The notes beneath the pieces are model-generated. The model ran no database searches. It was not told the DNA's origin and was given only the letters and a program-made list of their open reading frames with translations. DNA of 53,015 nt, taken from the IMG/VR virus record IMGVR_UViG_3300040806_000113, positions 1 through 53,015 of that record. One strand, 5' to 3'. The position numbers and the translations under genes were made by a program. Positions 14,282 through 20,797 of the stretch are shown one piece after another. This DNA comes from a virus. Each line of letters starts with the position of its first letter. Within the stretch, counting starts at the first letter, position 1.

Positions 14282-16345
14282 TTATCTAGATAAAAAGCCT
14301 TCGTCTCTTACAGGGGCGGCTTCAGGAACCCTGCTTGGTTCTGGGATAAATCCCGTATCTTCTCTGGCAATACGTGCCATGTCTGTTCGTGACGTTCCCT
14401 GCTCTACTTCGGGGGCTGGGATGAAGTCTTGTCCGGCGTAGGGGCCAGCGGGTTCGAGGGGCTGGTCTTCTGGGCGGAGTTCGCCGGAAGCTAGTTCGCT
14501 AGGAGCGAGCATCATCGGAACTGCAGCGGCGGGGGCAGCAGCAAGACCCAAAGCCCGTGCGCCTACCTCCATACCAACTTCTGCAGCAAACGCAGCAGGT
14601 TCTTGAACCGCTTGGCGAACCGTTTCTATAGCTAATGCGCCACCTACTACCTTGAGAGTTTTCTTGCCAAAGTTATTAATCAAATTATTGAAGTCGATAC
14701 CATTACGGTCTAAGAAACCTTTTGTAGTGTCGGATAAGTCATCAAATGTCTTTGGTTCGGGGGATGTGCTGGTTGGTTTTGAAACAGGAACCTCTTCGCG
14801 AACCGGAAGGTCAAAATAACCTTCGTATCCTGCGGTTTGGGTCGTGATGCGAGTTTCTGGCATCGGGATTTTGGATTGGATATCAAAACCGGCTTCTGCT
14901 GCAGATTTGCCATAAAACGATGACACTTGTGAAGAGAACTCTCTATCTACATCAGATACCTCTCCCGGAAATGCTTTTTGATAACCCGCCAGTTCTCCTG
15001 TAGAACCTTTTGATGCAGCCTTTAAACTACGTCCTTGTAGATATGCTGTTCGTTCTTGAGGTATACCTAGAGATAAAGCAACAGATGAATGTACATTACG
15101 AAGAAGAGGAGAGCCTGTTTTGCCCGGCCCATTTTCTGGATGAAGAGAGTCGTAAAACTTTTTGGTGGATTGGTCGTACATTATCTGAGGGACTTTTACA
15201 GTTCTCAGTATTTTATTTATGTCATCTGTTTTAACTTGTGCGCCTGTTGACTTAGTAAAAAACCTGTCTCCGGGTTTTTTGCCCTGTAGCAATTCTTGCA
15301 AAATAGAATCAGCAACGGGATTTAAAGGTATATTAACCGCACGACCTTTAGCACCCTGCACATCAGCTTCGATGTAAACTGCTCCGGTGTCTGGAAAATA
15401 CTTATCTAAAGTAAGATTTAATACAGCATTAGGTCGCAGACCCGTATTTAAATTGAACAGAATAGCCAATGCTGCAGGTCTAGTTTCAGGGTTATCTAAA
15501 AATTGGGACACCCCTTCAAACAGTCTTGCTTGTTTTTTAGGGTCAGAACTAATTGCTATTTGGGCTTCTGATTTGGGTGGTTCTGCTCTACCAAAGATAC
15601 GTTTGTTTAAGGCTGTATCGGGCTTCTCATCAGGTAGCAACTTGTATTCTGGTGTATCAGGACCTGTTTTTTCTTTAAGAAGAATGCCTACCTGTCTGAG
15701 ATTCTGCATCGCAGCCTTGATAGGCGCATTTTCGTCAAGGCTGGTAAATGTTTTAGATAAAAGAGTGCGACCTTCGGCATCTTTTTCAAACAATCGTAAA
15801 GCTGAACCGGGTTCATCAGCTATTTCTTTAAAATACTGGATAGTAGGCCCAACAAAGTCTTTACGCTTAGATTTTTCAGCGTAAGCTTGGGCAACTTCAC
15901 GGAGAGTAGCGGTTTTGGGGTCGAGGTCAGCCACGGGTTTCTTTGATTCACCTTTAAATTTAAGAGGACTAAGAGGGTCTTTATCTGTTAAACGATTAAT
16001 ATAAATGTCTTCGTCGTCTACATTAATCCACTTAGCAAGTTTTGGGTCTTGCTTAGATGTAGCTTTATACATATAGCCTGCTGTAGCTTCTTGACTATAT
16101 AGCCGTAAGATTTCTTCTTTTGAAACGCCTCTACTAGAAGGTCTTAACTCATCGCCTTGATAAATATCATAGACATCGCCACGCTTCCTTATTTCTTGAA
16201 TATTACCCTTTGTTTGCTTGCCACCAGACCCTTTTTCATTTTTCATAAACCCAATAACAATAAAAGGTTTATCTAAGTCGGCTTCTGTTATAGGCTTACT
16301 GGCAAGACTATTTTCTTTTACAAACTTTATATCGTCGTTTGCCAT
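14282..16345 (-). CDS. Tyrosine-recombinase-like protein with extra terminal regions (687 aa)
   Basis: Residues about 145-225 look like a SAM-like core-binding region and about 275-460 like a tyrosine recombinase catalytic domain: box I 'ALAILFNLNTGLRPNAVLNL' with R304, a beta hairpin 'GAKGRAVNIPL' with K333, box II 'SPLLRNVHSSVALSLGI' with R416, and a candidate nucleophile Y455 (ELAGYQKAF). The first box II His appears replaced (Pro 413) and the later His/Trp position reads as Arg 439 (YLQGRSL). It is fused to a 140-residue unknown N-terminal region and a 230-residue C-terminal tail with Ala-rich hydrophobic stretches. The gene lies between TerL and portal in the late operon, with A+T-richer DNA than its neighbours. 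It may be a diverged integrase or a virion or packaging protein that reuses the fold. Confidence 0.6.
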   Translation of the reverse strand: MANDDIKFVKENSLASKPITEADLDKPFIVIGFMKNEKGSGGKQTKGNIQEIRKRGDVYDIYQGDELRPSSRGVSKEEILRLYSQEATAGYMYKATSKQDPKLAKWINVDDEDIYINRLTDKDPLSPLKFKGESKKPVADLDPKTATLREVAQAYAEKSKRKDFVGPTIQYFKEIADEPGSALRLFEKDAEGRTLLSKTFTSLDENAPIKAAMQNLRQVGILLKEKTGPDTPEYKLLPDEKPDTALNKRIFGRAEPPKSEAQIAISSDPKKQARLFEGVSQFLDNPETRPAALAILFNLNTGLRPNAVLNLTLDKYFPDTGAVYIEADVQGAKGRAVNIPLNPVADSILQELLQGKKPGDRFFTKSTGAQVKTDDINKILRTVKVPQIMYDQSTKKFYDSLHPENGPGKTGSPLLRNVHSSVALSLGIPQERTAYLQGRSLKAASKGSTGELAGYQKAFPGEVSDVDREFSSQVSSFYGKSAAEAGFDIQSKIPMPETRITTQTAGYEGYFDLPVREEVPVSKPTSTSPEPKTFDDLSDTTKGFLDRNGIDFNNLINNFGKKTLKVVGGALAIETVRQAVQEPAAFAAEVGMEVGARALGLAAAPAAAVPMMLAPSELASGELRPEDQPLEPAGPYAGQDFIPAPEVEQGTSRTDMARIAREDTGFIPEPSRVPEAAPVRDEGFLSR

Positions 16346-16348
16346 AGG

Positions 16349-18115
16349 TTAATATCCAAAGGTAGCATCATAAGGTTTAAAGGTCTGGTCCTTTATCCCC
16401 TGAAGCGTTTTATGTATAGATTGATAACCAGATGTTCGCGTCATAACCATATATCGCAACGCATCATAGGCATGGTCCTCTGCTCGCGTGTCTACATCTT
16501 CGCTGTTAGTTTTGGAGAGTGGAATGCCTGATAGCTGTGCAATGATATGCTTACAAGTGGAAAAAATCCGCATACGGGGTTCTTTGGAGTACGGGTCGTC
16601 AGCAAGCCGCCTGTGTAGTTCCATTTTTCCTTGAAGACGGTTGCGGTCTGAGGGAGTCCACCTAACCCCGGACCTCATCATAGTTTCTGCGATAGAAGGT
16701 CCGAATCCGGTTTTGTTCCAGCAGGAAGAGTCCAAGACCGTGTAGTGTGGTGTAGGGTCTAACTCTTCACATTCTAATATTTTATCAGCTAATTGTTCTG
16801 CTGTCAAGTGTTTTACGTATAATTCGCGATAAACCCAAATATTGTTATCCCAGTCAATAGCACCCCACAGAACACACGACGGCGACGAGTAGCCGTAGTC
16901 GGCGGCTCGTATGCGGGGCCAGTTCGTGGGAAGGTCAAAATGTTCGACCACATGTCGTGTCCTCGAAAACTCTGGGAAGGCCGCTCCCTCTGCCACATCC
17001 CAATCCCCTTCGAGAAGTCGTCTACGCTCGACTTCTGGGAGTGACCGAAGCATGGCCTCGTACTGACCATCTGCCATCAGGAAGGGGTTATCTGTCAGCC
17101 GTGCTGGGATAAACTTGCGGTAGAACAGAGGCTGACCTGCTTTTGGGTGATTTTCAGGCCACACGAAAGTACGGCCTGTCTCTAGGTCCTTGGCCCCGAA
17201 CGCCTTGTTGGGTTCATGGGCATCAATGTACATTTTCTTAACCCACCAGCCGCCAACACCACCGGGGTTCGCTGTGCAGCGCATGGTCAGGTTTGTCTGT
17301 AACTCAGGGTCTGTAGAACGTAGACGGGAACGAAGATAGTCCCAAACGTAACTCGTTGGGTATTGGGTTATTTCATCTATGCCAATCCAGTTGAACGCCT
17401 GTCCCTGAAAACGGGTAACGTCTTTGTCCCTGTCGAGATAGGTGAACCACATGGTTGCACCAGACGGGAACACCCACGTTGACTTTGACTCACGGAAGAT
17501 GGCTCCGGGAAAAGCCTTGGGGTATAGCTGCTTCGACTTGTCGATGAGTTCGGTTAGCTCGTCTAACGTGCGGCGGAGAAGAAGTCCACGATGATTAGCA
17601 TTGTGACAATAGCGTAGGGGGTCAGCAAGTAGAGCAAACGACTTGCCTCCGCCAGCGGCTCCCCCATAGAGTACATCTTGTTCAGGGGCAGAAAGGAAAT
17701 CTTCTTGAGGCCCCTCGTTAGGTTTGAATATAATAGGCGTGTCATCAATTAGGTCCGTTACGGCTTTGGGTAGTACGTCTAAATCACCAGCGTCTATAAC
17801 GCGGGTCTTGTTGCCGTTCATGGCGTTTTCAATGTTCTTGGCAGCGGTAGTCAGGTCCTTGACCTTTTTGCGCTTGCGAGCAACACGGGTTTCTTCTCGC
17901 TGTTGTTGCTTCTTTGCATTCCGCAACTTCATCTGTACGGAACGCCGCGCACGTTCCCTGTCACTTATATTGTGCGTGGTTTTTGATTCACCGGGTCTTT
18001 TCTTAGGTCTTCCGACCTTGCCTAAGTCTTCTGGGTTCGGGGGGACTAGAACTCTTTTGCGTGGGGCCACTGTATACCTATGGCTTTTCTGAACTGGCTG
18101 ATGCTGAACGCCCAC
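16349..18115 (-). CDS. Terminase large subunit
   Basis: A 588-residue packaging motor: N-terminal ATPase and C-terminal RNase H-like nuclease that cuts concatemers. Visible are an adenine-binding 'EGPQEDFLSAPEQDVLYGGA', the Walker A-like 'GGAAGGGKSFALL' (near residue 155), Walker B 'FNWIGIDEIT', the coupling motif region 'TMRCTANPGGVGGWWVKK', and nuclease acidic residues in 'RIRAADYGYSS', 'HYTVLDSSCW' and 'DHAYDALRYMV'. A basic N-terminal extension of about 120 residues precedes the ATPase. It overlaps the upstream 65-residue gene and lies downstream of the small subunit. Confidence 0.93.
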   Translation of the reverse strand: MGVQHQPVQKSHRYTVAPRKRVLVPPNPEDLGKVGRPKKRPGESKTTHNISDRERARRSVQMKLRNAKKQQQREETRVARKRKKVKDLTTAAKNIENAMNGNKTRVIDAGDLDVLPKAVTDLIDDTPIIFKPNEGPQEDFLSAPEQDVLYGGAAGGGKSFALLADPLRYCHNANHRGLLLRRTLDELTELIDKSKQLYPKAFPGAIFRESKSTWVFPSGATMWFTYLDRDKDVTRFQGQAFNWIGIDEITQYPTSYVWDYLRSRLRSTDPELQTNLTMRCTANPGGVGGWWVKKMYIDAHEPNKAFGAKDLETGRTFVWPENHPKAGQPLFYRKFIPARLTDNPFLMADGQYEAMLRSLPEVERRRLLEGDWDVAEGAAFPEFSRTRHVVEHFDLPTNWPRIRAADYGYSSPSCVLWGAIDWDNNIWVYRELYVKHLTAEQLADKILECEELDPTPHYTVLDSSCWNKTGFGPSIAETMMRSGVRWTPSDRNRLQGKMELHRRLADDPYSKEPRMRIFSTCKHIIAQLSGIPLSKTNSEDVDTRAEDHAYDALRYMVMTRTSGYQSIHKTLQGIKDQTFKPYDATFGY

Positions 18116-18275
18116 GGCTTTCTTTTTTGTTTGCTTTGTCCCACATTTTTAATCCAGCAGCAATATCATCTTTATCATCTCCATATACACGAGAAAGATG
18201 ATTATAAGCTTGTTCTCTACTCATTTTAGTAAAATCAGTAAAGAAGTCTTTTGTGGCCTGATATGCAGATTCCAT
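18078..18275 (-). CDS. 65-residue protein overlapping TerL start
   Basis: The start is ATG 18275-18273 (MESAYQATKDFFTDFTKMSR), four bases after the TAA of the 121-residue gene, with AAGG just upstream. 'SREQAYNHLSRVYGDDKDDI' suggests a short helical bundle. It overlaps the terminase large subunit start by 38 bases in another frame, so translation may be coupled. Function unknown. Confidence 0.55.
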   Translation of the reverse strand: MESAYQATKDFFTDFTKMSREQAYNHLSRVYGDDKDDIAAGLKMWDKANKKESRGRSASASSEKP

Positions 18276-18279
18276 GACC

Positions 18280-18645
18280 TTAATCCTTATTGCCCATTGC
18301 TTTGCGACCACGGCAAGAAGACATCTTCTTCACACCGCCCTTTTTGGTGCCGTATGCGTAGCCGCGAACTTTGCCGCCCTTGGCTAGTGCGCCTTCTTTA
18401 TTTTGACCGCCCATATTTTCTACTTCTTTAGTAGTAGCACTGTTAAAGCGACGAACACGTTCTTTAATAAACTTATTTCTAGCTATACTGCCCATGCTGC
18501 CTAGCTTTGTGCGCTCTGCTTTTTTTTGTTCAGGACTCAAGGTTTTTATAAATGCCTTGTATTGTTCCATTACATCTTCTGACGGAGGCTTCATACCCTT
18601 GCTACTGTTTAATAGCTGGTCTCCAATGTTGTCAAACATTCCCAT
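18280..18645 (-). CDS. Basic small protein of the packaging region (121 aa)
   Basis: Starts MGMFDNIGDQLLNSSKGMKP, a helical N-terminal half (EDVMEQYKAFIKTLSPEQKK) and a Lys/Gly-rich C-terminus with 'AKGGKVRGYAYGTKKGGVKK'. The final motif (GGxxxGYAYGxxxxG) recurs in the 79-residue protein at 37359-37598 (GGKTKGYAYGSMV). Such basic 'RGYAYG' tails are common in small marine phage proteins of unknown function. Confidence 0.6.
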   Translation of the reverse strand: MGMFDNIGDQLLNSSKGMKPPSEDVMEQYKAFIKTLSPEQKKAERTKLGSMGSIARNKFIKERVRRFNSATTKEVENMGGQNKEGALAKGGKVRGYAYGTKKGGVKKMSSCRGRKAMGNKD

Positions 18646-18660
18646 AGTCTCGTTCCTTCT

Positions 18661-18828
18661 CTATATAGTATAGTTGGCTTTCCTGCCGCGAACCATGCCA
18701 CCAAAGGCTTTACCGTATCGTTCACGAACCGTTTTGGTTTGCAGTACCTTGTACCGCTCATATTCTTTATTCGTTAAGTTGCTGACGTTTTCCATCGCAA
18801 TCTTTAATATTTCTTTATCACTCCGCAT
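18661..18828 (-). CDS. 55-residue basic protein after TerS
   Basis: ATG at 18828-18826 lies within the last codons of the small terminase gene. The product is MRSDKEILKIAMENVSNLTN followed by 'KEYERYKVLQTKTVRERYGK' and a basic tail 'FGGMVRGRKANYTI'. Helical and basic. Overlap with TerS implies coupled translation. Function unknown; a packaging accessory role is suggested only by its place. Confidence 0.55.
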   Translation of the reverse strand: MRSDKEILKIAMENVSNLTNKEYERYKVLQTKTVRERYGKAFGGMVRGRKANYTI

Positions 18829-19222
18829 CGATAACCACTTCTTTCTTGGGTGGCAACAGGACAACCCCGTGGATTGCCTGTACGTTGTGGTTCATTGTTT
18901 CTTGTTTGGCTATGCCGACGCGGTTCAGGATACTTTCCGCTGCTTTCATCCGCAGTTCGTCCCCGCGTTCGATATCAGGGGCCGTTACGAGGCTTGCCAA
19001 CTTGTTCGCGGCTGACAAGGAGTGGCCCGCTAACATGACTTTGGTACGCTCTATAATCTCATCAGCCAACCGTTCCTTGAGCCACGTAACTGACTTAGGG
19101 GAATATCCCACGAGTTCGGCAGCAACGGTCATATTGCCGTTGTTTTCGAACAGAGCGTCTAGGAACTGCTCCTGCTTTTCAGTTAGGGCAGCTTTTTTAT
19201 TCGTTTGGGGTAGTAAATTCAT
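18818..19222 (-). CDS. Terminase small subunit
   Basis: A 134-residue protein: 'LTEKQEQFLDALFENNGNMT' followed by 'VAAELVGYSPKSVTWLKERL' is the N-terminal helix-turn-helix of small terminases that recognise the packaging start site. Helical oligomerisation segments follow (SLSAANKLASLVTAPDIERG, MKAAESILNRVGIAKQ). The position, five genes before the large subunit and near the start of the late operon, supports it. It would bind phage DNA, perhaps in the repeat-rich intergenic region just upstream, and hand it to TerL. Confidence 0.82.
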   Translation of the reverse strand: MNLLPQTNKKAALTEKQEQFLDALFENNGNMTVAAELVGYSPKSVTWLKERLADEIIERTKVMLAGHSLSAANKLASLVTAPDIERGDELRMKAAESILNRVGIAKQETMNHNVQAIHGVVLLPPKKEVVIDAE

Positions 19223-19228
19223 GGGGAT

Positions 19229-19429
19229 TTACGTTGGTGTACCTTTTGTATTTGTACACTTCCATTTTATGTTTAGTTCGAACAGGTTTGCACCCGTGGC
19301 GAACTCTGCCATTTCGTCAACACGACGCATACAGTCAGGTTTACTGGCGTAGGGACCTCGTGTGTCGCTCAACTCAACACATTCTTGGGGTGCTGCAGCT
19401 AAACATATTAGTAAGACAGCTTCGAACAT
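19229..19429 (-). CDS. Small secreted-type protein, first late gene (66 aa)
   Basis: The start is ATG 19429-19427, six bases after GGGAGA. MFEAVLLICLAAAPQECVEL looks like a short signal peptide or membrane anchor, followed by 'SKPDCMRRVDEMAEFA' and 'LNIKWKCTN': a small cysteine-containing extracytoplasmic protein. Cys residues 9, 17, 33 and 59 could form disulfides. It is the first gene after the minus-strand promoter at 19464-19492. A longer frame starting at 19642 would cross the promoter and is unlikely. Function unknown; superinfection exclusion or envelope action would be a guess. Confidence 0.6.
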   Translation of the reverse strand: MFEAVLLICLAAAPQECVELSDTRGPYASKPDCMRRVDEMAEFATGANLFELNIKWKCTNTKGTPT

Positions 19430-19463
19430 GGTGTTCTCCCGCGAACATGTGGCATACCCCTGT

Positions 19464-19492
19464 ATTATGGTGGGTTTTGGAACCGGTGTCAA
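19464..19492 (-). promoter_or_regulatory. Sigma70 promoter of the late operon
   Basis: Minus strand TTGACA (19492-19487), 17-base spacer, CATAAT (19469-19464; five of six). It lies about 30 bases upstream of the ribosome site of the 66-residue gene and would drive the terminase, portal and capsid genes. No other comparable promoter is seen before the one at 7.6 kb. Confidence 0.75.
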
Positions 19493-19543
19493 CCCGTTTT
19501 TCACGTGGTTTACTAAAAAATAACCAAAAATGAAAAAAAGGTG

Positions 19544-19572
19544 TTGACAAATGCGGAAAATGACGCTACCAT
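19544..19572 (+). promoter_or_regulatory. Plus-strand promoter in the control region
   Basis: TTGACA (19544-19549), 17-base spacer, TACCAT (19567-19572; four of six). It diverges from the late promoter with 51 bases between the -35 boxes. No plus-strand gene lies downstream before the opposing accessory genes, so it probably makes a short non-coding transcript. Confidence 0.6.
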
Positions 19573-19633
19573 AGGACCTAGTCCTGCCGGGGTAAACCCT
19601 ATACACACCCAAGCCCCCCGGTTTCCCCCCAAT

Positions 19634-19648
19634 GGTTCGCAAAGTTAC
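19634..19648 (+). repeat. 15-bp repeat GGTTCGCAAAGTTAC, copy 1
   Basis: Identical to 20147-20161 and 13 of 15 like 19717-19731 (GGTTCGCAAATTAAC). All three copies are in the same orientation in the control region; the third copy overlaps the stop codon of the 155-residue gene. Confidence 0.7.
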
Positions 19649-19655
19649 ATGAATG

Positions 19656-19692
19656 GTCCCCCTGTTGGTTCGCCCAGCGGGGGGTTTTTCTT
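19656..19692 (+). terminator. UUCG-capped terminator, plus strand
   Basis: CCCC-CTG pairs with CAG-(C)-GGGG, with inner GG/CC pairs closing a TTCG tetraloop, followed by TTTTTCTTT. One bulged C interrupts the stem. The direction fits the plus-strand promoter 85 bases upstream. Confidence 0.6.
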
Positions 19693-19716
19693 TGGGGCAA
19701 CTCCGGTTCCCCCAGA

Positions 19717-19731
19717 GGTTCGCAAATTAAC
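19717..19731 (+). repeat. 15-bp repeat, variant copy 2
   Basis: GGTTCGCAAATTAAC, two differences from the other two copies. It lies 25 bases after the plus-strand terminator. Confidence 0.6.
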
Positions 19732-20039
19732 CATATCGATAACCTAAAAAGTAGAAAAAATATGTCGGGTTTGCATAGCAAATGCAGGGGGGGTGGGGTG
19801 ACCCTTGCGTACCCGCGCACGAGCCATATTTTTATCTTGTTTGTCTCAATCACCGATACCCTAACCCCGCGAACATAAGCCAAACCCCGCGAACACATGG
19901 GAAACCCCATAGCGAACCCGCGCCCGCCCGCGCCCGTGTAGTTGATTTGTCATGCTTGTTTGTTGTGGGGTGGGCTGTCGGTCTGGTAAATGATAGCAAT
20001 CTCGCTGCAATTCCAAACCCAAAACCCCAAGGGATTACC

Positions 20040-20068
20040 GCCGGTTATCCCCTTTTAATATAACCGGC
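20040..20068. repeat. Perfect 9-bp inverted repeat
   Basis: GCCGGTTAT (20040-20048) and ATAACCGGC (20060-20068) with an 11-base A+T-containing centre. It lies directly beyond the minus-strand terminator. It could be an operator, a second hairpin or a terminase contact; the sequence alone does not decide. Confidence 0.6.
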
Positions 20069-20070
20069 AT

Positions 20071-20104
20071 AAAAAAACCCCCCCGCCGACTAGGGCAAGG
20101 GGGG
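20071..20104 (-). terminator. Terminator of the accessory block
   Basis: In the minus-strand transcript CCCCCC (20104-20099), two bulged bases, GCC (20096-20094), a six-base loop, then GGC (20087-20085) and GGGGGG (20084-20079), followed directly by seven T (20077-20071). It lies 54 bases after the stop of the 155-residue gene and ends the accessory transcript before the late promoter. Confidence 0.8.
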
Positions 20105-20146
20105 CAAGGCTGGAGCGGGTAAGGGAGGAAACAACCCCGCCCCATG

Positions 20147-20161
20147 GGTTCGCAAAGTTAC
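20147..20161 (+). repeat. 15-bp repeat, copy 3
   Basis: GGTTCGCAAAGTTAC, identical to 19634-19648. It covers the TAA (20160-20158) of the 155-residue gene, so copies 1 and 3 bracket most of the non-coding control region. Confidence 0.7.
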
Positions 20162-20625
20162 GCAGGGATACGGTAAATCTTCATGTATCTGCCTGCTTGA
20201 CGGCTGCCAAGGTGGTGAATCTGGACTGTGTAACCGTTCTTTTTCAAGGTGGTTAGCATTGCGTAAATGCTCTGTTTCTTACACTCAAGGTTACCAGCAA
20301 GCACCGGCACCGATTGATACCCGCGCTTTAGTTCCGCAACAAGCCGGTGATGCCGCGCTGCCATCCTATGCCAGTTGTTCGCGGGCTTTGCTGGCTGTTC
20401 GCGGCTGGTATCTTCCCCGCTGCGGTCTTCAAATATCCGCAACAGTTTTTCGGCCTTTTCCTTTTCGCGCTTGGCATAACTGGCTTCTAGTTCGGCAACG
20501 TAACCGCGCCAGATGCGGGTTGCCTCTTCTGTGGCCTTTTCCCGCTCATCGGCACGAATAGCAGACTCAGCGTCAACAAGGTCATTAGCAAGTGATGCAC
20601 GGATTGTTTCAATTGATTTGGTCAT
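20158..20625 (-). CDS. Putative DNA-binding protein with winged-helix C-terminus (155 aa)
   Basis: Start chosen at ATG 20625-20623 (MTKSIETIRASLANDLVDAE), preceded by AGAAAG; a longer frame from 20682 lacks a ribosome site. Residues about 1-75 are a long charged coiled coil. The C-terminal 70 residues ('HHRLVAELKRGYQSVPVLAG', 'NLECKKQSIYAMLTTLKKNG', 'YTVQIHHLGSRQAGRYMKIY') look like a helix-turn-helix with a beta wing. Last gene of the accessory block. A regulator of early or late promoters is plausible; the target is unknown. Confidence 0.6.
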   Translation of the reverse strand: MTKSIETIRASLANDLVDAESAIRADEREKATEEATRIWRGYVAELEASYAKREKEKAEKLLRIFEDRSGEDTSREQPAKPANNWHRMAARHHRLVAELKRGYQSVPVLAGNLECKKQSIYAMLTTLKKNGYTVQIHHLGSRQAGRYMKIYRIPA

Positions 20626-20662
20626 TTTGTGGTTCTTTCTGCCCCTCGGGGCGTTGGTTGGT

Positions 20663-20743
20663 TTAAGCAATAAAGACCGCATATATTATAGAGATTATCA
20701 ACAGTACGGTCAGGCTGCGATAAATTACATAAAGGGCTTCCAT
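20663..20743 (-). CDS. 26-residue hydrophobic peptide
   Basis: ATG 20743-20741 to TAA 20665-20663. It starts MEALYVIYRSLTVLLIISII and ends with six more mostly hydrophobic residues, a single membrane segment. The ATG lies three bases after the TGA of the 16-residue frame. Position directly behind the DUF932 gene in a chain of overlapping frames supports it as real; size prevents any family assignment. Confidence 0.4.
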   Translation of the reverse strand: MEALYVIYRSLTVLLIISIIYAVFIA

Positions 20744-20746
20744 GGT

Positions 20747-20797
20747 TCATATCCCAAACAAGATGCAAACAAGCATCACGATTTCAAGCAACGTCAT
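20747..20797 (-). CDS. 16-residue hydrophobic peptide
   Basis: ATG 20797-20795 overlaps the TGA of the DUF932 gene (ATGA). The product is MTLLEIVMLVCILFGI, almost entirely hydrophobic, ending with TGA at 20749-20747. Translational coupling is likely. It could be a membrane micro-protein, or simply a relay that carries ribosomes to the 26-residue frame. Confidence 0.35.
   Translation of the reverse strand: MTLLEIVMLVCILFGI

Larger units (their letters stand above)
19579..19692 (+). ncRNA. Candidate small RNA, about 114 nt
   Basis: It begins about seven bases after the -10 box of the plus-strand promoter and ends at a hairpin with T tract: CCCCCTG, GTTGG, loop TTCG, CCCAG, CGGGGGG, then TTTTTCTTT (about 19658-19692). 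The body includes several C runs and one copy of the GGTTCGCAAAGTTAC repeat. A frame is open across it but would use a codon inside the -35 box as start and lacks a ribosome site. I do not recognise an RNA family. It could act as an antisense or sponge RNA, or mark a packaging site. Confidence 0.4.
19430..20157. other. 728-bp non-coding control region
   Basis: No convincing gene on either strand. It holds divergent promoters (19464-19492 minus, 19544-19572 plus), a candidate small RNA ending in a UUCG-capped terminator near 19690, three copies of a 15-bp repeat, a perfect 9-bp inverted repeat, a minus-strand terminator for the accessory block, long C or G runs, and eight GTTCGC/GCGAAC words. 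It separates the accessory genes from the packaging and structural genes, so it may also include the packaging initiation site. Confidence 0.7.

Noticed and set aside
15387-15884. 165-codon plus-strand open frame
   Set aside because: Lies antisense within the recombinase-like gene; no ribosome site and shadow composition.
19541-19747. Open frame across the candidate small RNA (proline/glycine-rich, 68 codons)
   Set aside because: Would begin inside the -35 box with a non-ATG codon, has no ribosome site and crosses the terminator. Kept as non-coding, although translation cannot be excluded from sequence alone.
19599-19910. 103-codon minus-strand frame in the control region
   Set aside because: Composition follows C and G runs; no ribosome site, no coupling with neighbours, and it crosses the repeats.
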